Below are positions 26,080-33,941 of a stretch of 64,000 nt of DNA, one piece after another. The stretch covers positions 3,162,001-3,226,000 of the forward strand of contig NZ_JAPEOQ010000001.1 of assembly GCF_026341035.1 (NCBI RefSeq), given 5' to 3'. The notes beneath the pieces were generated by a model that did not search any database, was not told the DNA's origin, and saw nothing but the letters and a program-made list of their open reading frames with translations. The position numbers were made by a program, and so were the translations under genes. The stretch comes from Streptomyces sp. NBC_01016 (GTDB lineage: Bacteria > Actinomycetota > Actinomycetes > Streptomycetales > Streptomycetaceae). Each line of letters starts with the position of its first letter. Position 1 is the first letter of the stretch.

Positions 26080-27308
26080 ACGTGCAGTCCTTCCGCGGCG
26101 CCGCGCGCGGCTCGCAGGTCGTCGGGTTCGGTCAGTTCGGTGAAGAGGGCCTCCCACCGCGGATGCACCGCGTCGGGCCCGTAGGCGGCCGCTGTGAGCA
26201 GCGCCGCCGTGCCCATCTCCGCGCGCAGCTCGCGGTCGCCCATGAGCCGGACGAGCGCGTCGGCGAGGGCATCCGGGTCCTGCTCCGGCACGAGCAGCCC
26301 GTCCACGCCGTGCGTGAGCACGTCGGCGGGGCCCGTGGGGCAGTCGAAGGAGACCACAGGGAGGGCGTGCGCCATCGCCTCGATCATCACCATCGGCAGC
26401 CCCTCGAAGCGTGAACTCAGCACATACAGCGAGGACTTGGCGAGCTCGTCGTCGAGCCGGTCGGTGTGGCCCATCAACAGGACGTGGTTGTAGAGGTGGT
26501 GCTCCTCGATCAGGGCCCGCAGCTGCGCCTTCTTCTCGCCGCTGCCGTAGATGCGCAGTTGCCAGTCGGGGAACTCCCGGGCGAGCTTCGCCCACGCGGG
26601 GATCAGCAGGTCGAAGCCCTTCTGCGGGAAGAGCCTGCCGGCCGCGACCACGATCTTGGAGGCGTGGTTCGCCGGGACCTGGTCGAGGGAGTGCACGGCG
26701 TTCGGGATCCGTACGACCCGCGCGGCGGGCAGCAGCCGCGCGTACTCGCTCCGGTCGCGCTCGGTCAGTACGGCGACGGCCGAGAAGCACTCGTACGTCT
26801 CGACGATGCGCCGCTGCACGTCGGGGCGGTGCGTGCCGTGGTTCATGTGTTCCTGCGCCACCCGCACCACGCCGTTCGTGGCGTGCGCGGCGGCGAGGAA
26901 GTTCAGGCCGGGGCGCGTCGTGACGAGCACGCCGTCGGTGAGCGAGCGCAGGTAGTCGCCGAGGGCGAGTTCGAGTCGCCGGTCGAAGTAGCGGTGGCCG
27001 AACTCGCCGCGTGGGATCTCGCGGGCGGGGCTCGCGGCCAGCTTGTCGCGCCGCCGCGCACGCCACCAGCCGCCGAGCCCCGGCTCCGTGGCCTCGGGGG
27101 CGGCGCTCTCGCGCAGATCGACGACCGTCGTGACCGGCACCCGCTCGTCCAGCGGGAACTGAAGGGCATCGCGCCTCCGCATGGCGCTGACGATCTCGAC
27201 GTCCCAGCCGGCGGCGGCAAGGGAGTTGGCCTGGTTGAAGACGGTGCGGATGGTGCCGCCGCGCCCGTAGGCGTGCAGCAGCAGGTACCGGATGCGGGTG
27301 TTCCTCAT
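26076..27308 (-). CDS. GT4-family glycosyltransferase
   Basis: A 410-aa GT-B glycosyltransferase. The N-terminal acceptor domain starts RYLLLHAYGRGGTIRTVFNQA. The C-terminal donor domain has KIVVAAGRLFPQKGFDLLIPAWA, the EX7E-type motif SSRFEGLPMVMIEAMAHALPVVSFDCPTGP and VPEQDPDALADAL. This is a retaining family 4 enzyme that would transfer an NDP-sugar to a glycan, teichoic/teichuronic polymer or lipid carrier. Its start overlaps the stop of the upstream small gene and its stop overlaps cysC. Context suggests it builds or extends a sugar chain that is then sulfated (inference). Confidence 0.88.
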   Translation of the reverse strand: MRNTRIRYLLLHAYGRGGTIRTVFNQANSLAAAGWDVEIVSAMRRRDALQFPLDERVPVTTVVDLRESAAPEATEPGLGGWWRARRRDKLAASPAREIPRGEFGHRYFDRRLELALGDYLRSLTDGVLVTTRPGLNFLAAAHATNGVVRVAQEHMNHGTHRPDVQRRIVETYECFSAVAVLTERDRSEYARLLPAARVVRIPNAVHSLDQVPANHASKIVVAAGRLFPQKGFDLLIPAWAKLAREFPDWQLRIYGSGEKKAQLRALIEEHHLYNHVLLMGHTDRLDDELAKSSLYVLSSRFEGLPMVMIEAMAHALPVVSFDCPTGPADVLTHGVDGLLVPEQDPDALADALVRLMGDRELRAEMGTAALLTAAAYGPDAVHPRWEALFTELTEPDDLRAARGAAEGLHV

Positions 27309-27784
27309 GCGCGGCGCTCCAGCGGCAGGGCGCGGCGCTCCGGCGACAGTGCGCGGGACTCCGGCAACAGTTCGCGGCACTCCAGCGACAAGTTGTCCTC
27401 GACGGTGAAGTACGGCCGTACGTCGAACCCCGCCCCCGGCACCGCCTGCCGCGGATAGACGTAGATCGCCTTCTTGCCGCGGATGTCGTCGAGCCGCCGC
27501 CCGACGCGCAACGTCCGCCGCCCGTCCGTCAGATGCAGATCCCACTGGTCGGCGCCGCTGAACCCGTCGTCGTACGCGGCGAGATCGGCCACGTCCCACG
27601 CGCAGTTGAACCGCTCACCGTTCAACTCGGCGTCGTAGCACAGCACTTGACCGACGTGCGACCGTCGAGTCACCGTCAGCTGCCACGCGCCACCGGCCCC
27701 CGCGCCCAGTCCGACCAGCCGCCCGACGATCCCGATCCGCCCGTCCCGTGGCCACACTTCCTCGACCTCGGCCCGGGGCTTCAC
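27305..27784 (-). CDS. Hypothetical beta-rich protein in the sulfation operon
   Basis: A 159-aa protein I do not recognise with confidence. It is beta-strand-rich without signal peptide or membrane helix; VRPYFTVEDNLSLECRE recalls the beta-sandwich modules attached to some cell-wall polymer glycosyl/glycerophosphotransferases. The C-terminal 25 residues are three degenerate eight-residue repeats (LLPESRAL, SPERRAL, PLERRA). GTG 27784 is set by the GTGA overlap with the sulfotransferase stop; its own stop overlaps the glycosyltransferase ATG. Tight coupling to both neighbours suggests a role in binding or modifying the same glycan. Confidence 0.7.
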   Translation of the reverse strand: MKPRAEVEEVWPRDGRIGIVGRLVGLGAGAGGAWQLTVTRRSHVGQVLCYDAELNGERFNCAWDVADLAAYDDGFSGADQWDLHLTDGRRTLRVGRRLDDIRGKKAIYVYPRQAVPGAGFDVRPYFTVEDNLSLECRELLPESRALSPERRALPLERRA

Positions 27785-28662
27785 TTCAGGTACCCCCACG
27801 CCTTGCAGATGGGACGCAGCACCTCGAGGATCTCGTCGTCCTTGGGCAGCTCGCGCCCCGCCTGCACGCTGCCGCTGCGGATCTTGTCCCGCCAGTCGCC
27901 GAGCCCCTTCTGGACCTGCGTCTCGTCGCGGGCGCCGTACTCCAGCATCGACGGCTCGAAGTCGACCCCGAGGAAGGTGCACAAGGCGCGCATCCTCCCC
28001 TCCGGGTCGGCCGTGATCTCCTCGTAGCGCAGGGTGTGGCCGCCGGTGATGCCCTTGCGGGCGTTGTCGACGGCCTTCATGTAGCGCAGCGCGTCCGCGC
28101 AGGCCTCGTCGTACGTGCGCTTCTCGGGGTCTCCCTCGTGCCAGGACTGGGCGATGGAGACGGGGTGGCGCAGCAGGAACACGAATCTGGCATCGGGCCA
28201 GCAGTCGCGGATCCGCTGGTAGGCGAAGGCGTTGCTGGGCGTCTTCTCGACGATGAAGTCCTTGCCGGACCTGGTGAGTTCACGGTGCAGGACGCGGTCC
28301 CACAGCAGGTGCTCCAGGTCGCCGCGGCTCAGGTCGAGGGCGTCCATGGCGCGCCGCGACAGCTTGCTGCCGTAGTCGACCTCGAGGCGCCGGATGTGCA
28401 GCTCGTGCGGGGCGTGCAGCCGGGGGTGCGCGTCGAGCAGCATCCGCAGCAGGGTCGAGCCCGAGCGCACGGGCGACATGATGAACACGGGCCGGCTGAG
28501 CAGCCGGTCCGTCCCCGGGTCGTCGGTACATCGATACTCCGGAACGGCCCGCCGCGCCGGCGCCGCCACCTTTTGCACAGGGGCGGGCCCCTTGGGCGCA
28601 CGGCGCACCTGGAGGCCCGTGGTGGCGGTCAGCGCCCGGTTCATGTTGCCCATCAGACTCAT
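27781..28662 (-). CDS. PAPS-dependent sulfotransferase
   Basis: A 293-aa sulfotransferase. The 5'-phosphosulfate loop is PVRSGSTLLRMLL; the 3'-phosphate-binding strand/helix is RFVFLLRHPVSIAQSW. EKTPSNAFAYQRI and LRYEEITADPEGRMRALCTFLG are typical of the Sulfotransfer_3/Stf0-like bacterial group. It transfers sulfate from PAPS to a hydroxyl of a glycan, lipid or metabolite. ATG 28662 has no clear ribosome-binding site and could be leaderless. It is the first gene of the six-gene operon ending in cysN. Confidence 0.9.
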   Translation of the reverse strand: MSLMGNMNRALTATTGLQVRRAPKGPAPVQKVAAPARRAVPEYRCTDDPGTDRLLSRPVFIMSPVRSGSTLLRMLLDAHPRLHAPHELHIRRLEVDYGSKLSRRAMDALDLSRGDLEHLLWDRVLHRELTRSGKDFIVEKTPSNAFAYQRIRDCWPDARFVFLLRHPVSIAQSWHEGDPEKRTYDEACADALRYMKAVDNARKGITGGHTLRYEEITADPEGRMRALCTFLGVDFEPSMLEYGARDETQVQKGLGDWRDKIRSGSVQAGRELPKDDEILEVLRPICKAWGYLK

Positions 28663-28720
28663 GCGAACCGACGCTAAACAGGCTCTCTGAGAGGAGCCGT
28701 GGAGGAACCTGAGGGTTCCC

Positions 28721-29557
28721 TTAGGGCCCCGACCCCGGACCCGGACCCGGCGCCCGCGCGAATTCCGCCCCCGCCCCCCGCAACCGCCCGTCCAGCGCCC
28801 GGAACACCTCCGCCGCCCGCACCCCCGGCCACCCCTCCGGCAGGAGTTCCGGTGGCAGGCCCGGGTCCGCGTACGGGAGGTGGCGCCAGGAGTCGAGGGC
28901 CAGGAGGTAGTCGCGGTAGGCCTCGCGCGACGGGGTGTCCTCGCGGGCCTCCCACGCCCGCAGCACCGGCTCGTGCTCGTCCAGGAACGCCTCGTGGAGC
29001 TTGGCGAGGGCGGCGAGGTCCCACCACTGGGCCACCGCGTCGGCCGTCGCCGCGAAGCCCAGGTGTTCGCCGCGGAACAGCTCCACGTACCCGGCGCAGC
29101 CGATCCGCTCCAGCGTGTGCCGGGTCTCCTCGTAGACGGCGAGGGGCGCGAGCCACACGCCGGGCGCCGCCGTCCCGAAGCCGAGGCCGGTGAGCGTGGA
29201 GCGCAGCACGTGCCGCTTGGCGCGCTCGGACTCCGGCACGGAGAAGACGGCGAGCACCCAGCCGTCGGCCGAGGAGCCGCTTCCGTAGATGCGGCGGTCG
29301 CCGTCGTCGAGGAGCTGGCGGGCGTCGTCGGAGAGCGCGTAGCCGGCCGCACCGGAGGTGGTGCGGGCCGGGAGCAGCAGGCCGCGGCGCTTCAGGCGCG
29401 ACACCGCCGAGCGGACGGACGGGGCGTCGACGCCGACCGCGCCGAGCAGCCGGATCAGCTCGGCGACCGGCAGTGGCCCCGGCAGGTCACGGCCGTAGGC
29501 GCCGTACAGGGTGACGATGAGGGAGCGGGGGGTGTGGGAAGTGGGCTGCTCGGACAC
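28721..29557 (-). CDS. PaaX-family transcriptional repressor
   Basis: A 278-aa regulator. It shows the PaaX N-terminal winged helix (RSLIVTLYGAYGRDLPGPLPVAELIRLLGAVGVDAPSVRSAVSRLKRRGLL) and the PaaX C-terminal domain with WVLAVFSVPESERAKRHVLRSTLTGLGFG. PaaX represses CoA-dependent aromatic catabolism and is released by the aryl-CoA. It follows the aryl-CoA ligase gene by 4 nt, so it is made with the enzyme that generates its likely inducer. GTG 29557 is the start. The Gly/Pro-rich C-terminal tail is low complexity. Confidence 0.9.
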   Translation of the reverse strand: MSEQPTSHTPRSLIVTLYGAYGRDLPGPLPVAELIRLLGAVGVDAPSVRSAVSRLKRRGLLLPARTTSGAAGYALSDDARQLLDDGDRRIYGSGSSADGWVLAVFSVPESERAKRHVLRSTLTGLGFGTAAPGVWLAPLAVYEETRHTLERIGCAGYVELFRGEHLGFAATADAVAQWWDLAALAKLHEAFLDEHEPVLRAWEAREDTPSREAYRDYLLALDSWRHLPYADPGLPPELLPEGWPGVRAAEVFRALDGRLRGAGAEFARAPGPGPGSGP

Positions 29558-29561
29558 GCGA

Positions 29562-31193
29562 TCACTCTACGGCTGAGGGCTCGCGGAGCCGGAACCGCTG
29601 GAGCTTTCCCGTGGCCGTGCGCGGCAGCGCGTCCAGGAACTCGATGGCGCGCGGGCATTTGTACGGGACGAGTTCCGCTTTCACGAACTCCCGCAGCCCC
29701 TCCGCGTCCTGGCGCGCTCCGGCCCGCAGCACCACGTACGCCACTGCCACCTGTCCGCGCTCCTCGTCGGGGCGTCCGACCACGGCCGCCTCCGCCACGT
29801 CCGGGTGGCGCAGCAGCGCGTCCTCCACCTCCGGGCCCGCGATGTTGTACCCGGCGGAAATGATCATGTCGTCGGCGCGGGCCACGTACCGGAAGTAGCC
29901 GTCGGGCTCGCGGACGTACGTGTCCCCGGTGACGTTCCAGCCGTGTTGTACGTACACGGTCTGCCGCTCGTCGGCGAGGTAGCGGCAGCCGACGGGGCCG
30001 CGTACGGTGAGCAACCCGGGTTCCCCGTCCGGGAGTTGGCGGCCCTCGACGTCGACGATCCGGGCCTCCCAGCCGGGCACGGGAACGCCCGTCGTCCCCG
30101 GCCGGATCGCGTCGTCGGCCGCCGAGATGAAGATGTGCAGGAGTTCGGTCGCGCCGATGCCGTTGATGATGCGCAGGCCGGTCGCCTCCTGCCAGGCGTG
30201 CCAGGTCGCGGCGGGCAGATTCTCGCCCGCGGACACACAGCGGCGCAGCGAGGAGATGTCGTACGAGGGGACCTCCGAAAGCAGAGCGAGCATCGCCCGG
30301 TACGCGGTCGGCGCGGTGAACACGACCGACACCCGGTGCTCGGCGATCGCGGGCAGCAGCTTCTGCGGGCCCGCCTGTTCGAGCAGCAGCGCGGAGGCGC
30401 CCGCCCGCAGCGGGAAGATCACCAGGCCGCCGAGTCCGAACGTGAAGCCCAGCGGCGGGCTCCCCGCGAACACGTCGTCGGGTTCGGCCCTCAGCACGTA
30501 CTGCGCGAAGGTGTCCGCGACCGCGAGCACGTCCCGGTGGAAGTGCATGCACCCCTTGGGGCGCCCGGTGGTCCCCGAGGTGAAGGCGATCAGTGCGACG
30601 TCGTCGGCGGCGGTCGCGACGGCCTCGTACGCCGCCGGCTTCCCGGCCGCACGGTGCAGCAGGTCGTCGGGCCCGTCCCCGCCGAACGTGGTGATGCGCA
30701 GCCCCGGCACCTCGGCCTTGGCCAGGTCGTCGACCGAGCGGATGTCGCACAGCGCGTGCCCCACCTGCGCGATCCCGCACACCGTGGCCAGCTCGCTCGC
30801 CCGCGCCCCCGCGAGGACGGTCACGGCGACGGCCCCCGCCTTCATCACGGCGAGCCAGCAGGCCGCGAGGTGCCGGGTGGTCGGGCCGCGCAGCAGCACC
30901 CGGTTGCCGGGGACGACGCCCAGGTCGTCGGTGAGCACGTGCGCGATCCGGTCCACGGTCGCCTTCAACTCGGCGTACGACCAGGGGGCTTGGCCGGGGG
31001 AGTGGAAGGCGGGGCGGTCCGCGCCGTGCCGTTCCACGGTGGCGTCGAGCAGCTCGGCCCCGCAGTTGAGCCGCTGCGGGTAGCGCAGTTCGGGCAGGTC
31101 GAAGCCGAGGCCCGGCCACAGCTCGGCGGGCGGCAGATGGTCGCGGGCGAAGGTGTCGACGTGGGCGGAAGGGCTGAGCGGGTGGTGGGTCAT
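29562..31193 (-). CDS. Aryl-CoA ligase (benzoate/2-aminobenzoate-CoA ligase-like)
   Basis: A 543-aa adenylate-forming enzyme. A3 is LIAFTSGTTGRPKGCMHFH, A5 is NGIGATELLHIFIS, A7 is GDTYV, A8 is YFRYVARADDMIISAGYNIAGPEVE, and the A10 lysine is in PRTATGKLQRFRL. GIGATELLHIFISA is the form seen in benzoate/2-aminobenzoate-CoA ligases. It would activate anthranilate or a related aromatic acid to its CoA ester for the monooxygenase/reductase at 18962. A GAGGGGG-type ribosome-binding site precedes ATG 31193. Its promoter (-35 TTGACT, 16-nt spacer, -10 TACGCT) overlaps the divergent dehydrogenase promoter. Confidence 0.9.
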   Translation of the reverse strand: MTHHPLSPSAHVDTFARDHLPPAELWPGLGFDLPELRYPQRLNCGAELLDATVERHGADRPAFHSPGQAPWSYAELKATVDRIAHVLTDDLGVVPGNRVLLRGPTTRHLAACWLAVMKAGAVAVTVLAGARASELATVCGIAQVGHALCDIRSVDDLAKAEVPGLRITTFGGDGPDDLLHRAAGKPAAYEAVATAADDVALIAFTSGTTGRPKGCMHFHRDVLAVADTFAQYVLRAEPDDVFAGSPPLGFTFGLGGLVIFPLRAGASALLLEQAGPQKLLPAIAEHRVSVVFTAPTAYRAMLALLSEVPSYDISSLRRCVSAGENLPAATWHAWQEATGLRIINGIGATELLHIFISAADDAIRPGTTGVPVPGWEARIVDVEGRQLPDGEPGLLTVRGPVGCRYLADERQTVYVQHGWNVTGDTYVREPDGYFRYVARADDMIISAGYNIAGPEVEDALLRHPDVAEAAVVGRPDEERGQVAVAYVVLRAGARQDAEGLREFVKAELVPYKCPRAIEFLDALPRTATGKLQRFRLREPSAVE

Positions 31194-31256
31194 GGCCTGG
31201 CGCCCCCTCGTGGTGAGTGGCTCGCATGCCGTCGCCGGGTGAGGCGCCGCGCATCG

Positions 31257-31300
31257 AGCGTATCGTGATGGTGACGACAGTCAACGGGGCGCGATACGGT
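31257..31300. promoter_or_regulatory. Overlapping divergent promoters with shared operator
   Basis: Minus strand: -35 TTGACT (complement of 31279-31284) and -10 TACGCT (complement of 31257-31262), 16-nt spacer, for the ligase-paaX operon. Plus strand: GTGACG (31271-31276), 18-nt spacer, TACGGT (31295-31300) for the acyl-CoA dehydrogenase operon. GTGAC-N4-GTCA (31271-31283) lies where both polymerases bind. It matches the site before the crotonase-monooxygenase operon. Confidence 0.65.
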
Positions 31301-31325
31301 TCCTGGGTGCGGCCGGTGGGCAGTC

Positions 31326-31380
31326 GTGGACCGGTAGGCGGTTGTGAACCGATAGGCGGCCCGTGAACCGGTAGGTGGCC
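31326..31380 (+). repeat. Three imperfect 18-19-bp direct repeats upstream of the acyl-CoA dehydrogenase gene
   Basis: Units start at 31326, 31344 and 31363 with consensus GTGAACCGGTAGGCGGCC, and a partial fourth unit (GTGAG) runs into the ribosome-binding site. They lie in the probable 5' leader, downstream of the TACGGT -10. Confidence 0.7.
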
Positions 31381-31398
31381 GTGAGAGGAGCACCACGT

Positions 31399-32556
31399 AT
31401 GGGGACATTCTCGCTCGAACCGGAGCAGCTCGCGTGGTGTGGCGAGCTACGGGCCCTCGCGGCCGACCGCCTCGCCCCACTCGCCGAGAAGGGTGAGCCG
31501 GGCCGGGTCAACCGCCCCCTTGTCGCCGAACTCGGCCAACTCGGTCTCCTTGAGCGCCTGTTCACCTCGGGCGCGCTCGACCTGTGTCTGCTGCGCGAGT
31601 CCCTGGCCCGCGTCTGCACGGAGGCCGAGACGGCGCTCGCGCTTCAGGGGCTCGGGGCGCACCCGATCCACGCGTACGGCAGTGCGGCGGTGCGCGAGCG
31701 GTGGGTGCCCGAGGTGGGCGCGGGCCGGGCCGTGGCGGCGTTCGCGCTGAGTGAGCCGGGGGCGGGCTCGGACGCGGCGGCGCTGTCCCTGCGCGCGGAC
31801 CGGGACGGCGACGGATGGCGGCTGACCGGCGAGAAGTGCTGGATCTCGAACGCTCCCGAGGCCGATGTCTACACCGTCTTCGCCCGCACCACCCCCGACG
31901 CGGGCGCGCGCGGCGTGACGGCCTTCGCGGTCCCCGCCGATCGCCCCGGGCTGACCGGCGAACACCTCGACATGATCTCCCCGCACCCCATCGGAACCCT
32001 CGCCTTCGACGGCGTCCCGGTCACCCGTGACGACCTGCTCGGCGAGGTCGACGCCGGGTTCCGCGTCGCGATGGGCACGCTGAACCTGTTCCGGCCCAGC
32101 GTCGGCGCGTTCGCCGTCGGTATGGCGCAGGCGGCCCTCGATGCGACGCTCACGCACACGTCCGAGCGGGAGGCGTTCGGCGCCCCGCTGAAGGAACTCC
32201 AGACCGTCGCCCACCAGGTCGCTGACATGTCGGTACGGGTCGAATCCGCGCGCCTCATGGTCTACGCGGCGGCGGCCGCGTACGACGAGGGCGCCCCGGA
32301 TGTGCCGCGTCGCGCGGCCGCCGCGAAGCTCATCGCCACGGAGGCGGCCCAGCAAGTCGTCGACGCCGCGGTGCAGTTGCACGGAGCGCGGGCGCTGCAA
32401 CGCGGCCACGTCCTGGAGCACCTGTACCGCGAGGTCCGGGCGCCCCGCATCTACGAAGGCGCCTCCGAGGTCCAACGAGCCATCATCGCCCGCGAGTTGT
32501 ACAAGGAAAACAAGGAAAACAAGGGGAACAAGGGGCACAAGGAGGAGACCTCGTGA
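31399..32556 (+). CDS. Acyl-CoA dehydrogenase
   Basis: A 385-aa FAD enzyme of the acyl-CoA dehydrogenase family. FALSEPGAGSDAAALSLRA and KCWISNAPEADVYTVFART bind FAD, and YEGASEVQRAIIARELY carries the usual C-terminal catalytic glutamate region. It probably oxidises an alicyclic or ring-opened CoA ester in the aryl-CoA pathway. GAGAGGAG (31383-31390) precedes ATG 31399. The tail ends in a 9-nt tandem repeat giving KENKENKGNKGHKEE, an odd low-complexity extension. Its stop overlaps the RidA gene start (GTGA). Confidence 0.9.
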   Translation: MGTFSLEPEQLAWCGELRALAADRLAPLAEKGEPGRVNRPLVAELGQLGLLERLFTSGALDLCLLRESLARVCTEAETALALQGLGAHPIHAYGSAAVRERWVPEVGAGRAVAAFALSEPGAGSDAAALSLRADRDGDGWRLTGEKCWISNAPEADVYTVFARTTPDAGARGVTAFAVPADRPGLTGEHLDMISPHPIGTLAFDGVPVTRDDLLGEVDAGFRVAMGTLNLFRPSVGAFAVGMAQAALDATLTHTSEREAFGAPLKELQTVAHQVADMSVRVESARLMVYAAAAAYDEGAPDVPRRAAAAKLIATEAAQQVVDAAVQLHGARALQRGHVLEHLYREVRAPRIYEGASEVQRAIIARELYKENKENKGNKGHKEETS

Positions 32557-32987
32557 GCGGCAACAGCAGCAACGGCGGCAGCAACAGCAGCAACCTGCGG
32601 CGCATCAACCCGCCCGAACTCTCCCCGCCCACCGGCTTCTCCCACGCCGTCGTCGCGACGGGTGGCCGCCTGGTGATGCTCGCGGGCCAGACGTCCCTGG
32701 ACGCCGACGGCAAGGTCGTGGGCGACACCCTCCCCGCACAGTTCACCCGCGCCCTGACGAACCTGCTCACCGCCCTGCGCGCGTCGGGCGGCACGTCGGA
32801 ACACCTGGCCCGCGTCACGGTCTACGCCACGGACGTGGCGGACTACCGGGAGAACGCCCGCGAACTCGGCCGGATCTGGCGTGAGTTGGCGGGCCGCGAC
32901 TACCCGGCCATGGCCGTGATCGGCGTCAGCCGCCTGTGGGACGAACAGGCCATGGTGGAAATCGACGGAGTAGCGGTACTTCCCTGA
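32553..32987 (+). CDS. RidA/YjgF-family protein
   Basis: A 144-aa RidA protein, the family that hydrolyses reactive enamine/imine intermediates. The core is intact: FSHAVVATGGRLVMLAGQTSLDADGKVVG, QFTRALTNLLTALRASGGTSEHLARVTVYATDV, and the C-terminal RLWDEQAMVEIDGVAVL. The conserved substrate-binding Arg of classical RidA is not obvious, as in many catabolic paralogues. The N-terminal 17 residues are Ser/Asn/Gly repeats. Its GTG overlaps the dehydrogenase stop. In 2-aminobenzoyl-CoA catabolism an imine/enamine step makes such a deaminase plausible (inference). Confidence 0.87.
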   Translation: MSGNSSNGGSNSSNLRRINPPELSPPTGFSHAVVATGGRLVMLAGQTSLDADGKVVGDTLPAQFTRALTNLLTALRASGGTSEHLARVTVYATDVADYRENARELGRIWRELAGRDYPAMAVIGVSRLWDEQAMVEIDGVAVLP

Positions 32988-33013
32988 GACCGACCCGCAT
33001 CTAGGGTCAGGGC

Positions 33014-33859
33014 ATGACGCAACAGACGGAACTCTCGGTGGACCTCTCCGTGGGCCCGATCGCGTACGAGGACTCGGGAGGCGACGGCACGACCGTCGTC
33101 CTCCTCCACGGGCTCGCCCAGAACGGCACGGTGTGGCGGCACGTCGTCGACGAACTCGGCACGTCCGTGCGGTGCGTCGTGCCCCACCTCCCGTACGGGA
33201 GTCAGCACACGCCCGTGCGCCCCGGCGCCCGGATCACCCCGCACTCCGTGGCCCTGCTCATCGGCGAGTTCGCCGACGCGCTCAAGCTGGGCGACGACAC
33301 GGTGTTCGTAGAGAACGACGCGGGGCGCCTCCAGCAGCTCGCCGCCGAACGCCCCGACCGGGTGGGCCGCATGGTCATCGCGGGCTGTGAGGCCTTCGAC
33401 AACTATCCGCCGGGCCCGTCGGGCAAGCTCCTGGAGGTCATGTCCCGGGTCCCCGGCGGCATCTCACTGCTCGCGCGCACCCTGTCCGTCCGCCCCCTGC
33501 GCCGCATGCCCGGCACGGGCTACGCGGTGATGTCGCAACGCCCGGTCCCGCACGAACTCATCGACCACTGGATCGAGCCGCTGCGCAAGGACCCGGCGGC
33601 GCGGAAGCTGCTGCTCCACTACCTCCGCTCCAGTGTGAAGACGGAGATGATGGAGGCGGCGGACGCCCTGCGCACGTATGACCGTCCGGCCCTGGTGGTG
33701 TGGGGCAAGCAGGACAAGATGATGCCCCTGGCCCACGGCCGCCGCCTCGCGGAACTGCTGCCGCAGGGGCGGCTTGTGGAACTGGACGACTGCGGCACGC
33801 TCATCCCCTTGGACCAGCCGAAGGCCTTGGCGGCGGCGATCCGGGAGTTCGTCGGATAG
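33014..33859 (+). CDS. Alpha/beta-hydrolase-fold protein, Asp nucleophile, catalytic His not seen
   Basis: A 281-aa alpha/beta hydrolase. HGLAQNGTVWRHVV supplies the oxyanion region. The nucleophile elbow VFVENDAGRLQQLA has Asp102, as in haloalkane-dehalogenase or epoxide-hydrolase-like members. At the usual catalytic-His position, DDCGTLIPLDQP has Thr262 where GH(F/L) is expected. It follows RidA by 26 nt and probably belongs to the same operon; it might hydrolyse a CoA ester or lactone intermediate, but the active site looks non-standard. Confidence 0.82.
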   Translation: MTQQTELSVDLSVGPIAYEDSGGDGTTVVLLHGLAQNGTVWRHVVDELGTSVRCVVPHLPYGSQHTPVRPGARITPHSVALLIGEFADALKLGDDTVFVENDAGRLQQLAAERPDRVGRMVIAGCEAFDNYPPGPSGKLLEVMSRVPGGISLLARTLSVRPLRRMPGTGYAVMSQRPVPHELIDHWIEPLRKDPAARKLLLHYLRSSVKTEMMEAADALRTYDRPALVVWGKQDKMMPLAHGRRLAELLPQGRLVELDDCGTLIPLDQPKALAAAIREFVG

Positions 33860-33865
33860 TTCCCC

Positions 33866-33895
33866 TGCACCGGTCCCAGGTGCACCGGTCCCAGG
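33866..33895 (+). repeat. 15-bp perfect tandem duplication
   Basis: TGCACCGGTCCCAGG occurs twice head-to-tail (33866-33880, 33881-33895), just after the hydrolase stop and before the third copy of the dispersed repeat. Confidence 0.85.
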
Positions 33896-33898
33896 TCG

Positions 33899-33941
33899 CG
33901 GGGCTCCGCCCCGGGCCCCGCTGCTCAATCGCCGCAGGGGC
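33899..33941 (-). repeat. Dispersed GC-rich repeat, diverged copy 3 (inverted)
   Basis: The complement aligns with the 44-nt repeats at 5179 and 13371, keeping GGCGATTGAG and GGGGCGGAGCCCCG with several substitutions. It lies between the convergent hydrolase and FG-GAP lipoprotein genes, ending 1 nt before the lipoprotein stop. It probably serves as a shared terminator. Confidence 0.7.

Noticed and set aside
28880..29863. Plus-strand open frame of about 327 codons across paaX and the ligase end
   Set aside because: Antisense to two convincing genes, no motif, low-complexity Pro/Arg tail.
31326..31380. CRISPR-like interpretation of the triple repeat
   Set aside because: Repeats are adjacent without unique spacers, only three copies, and no cas genes are present.
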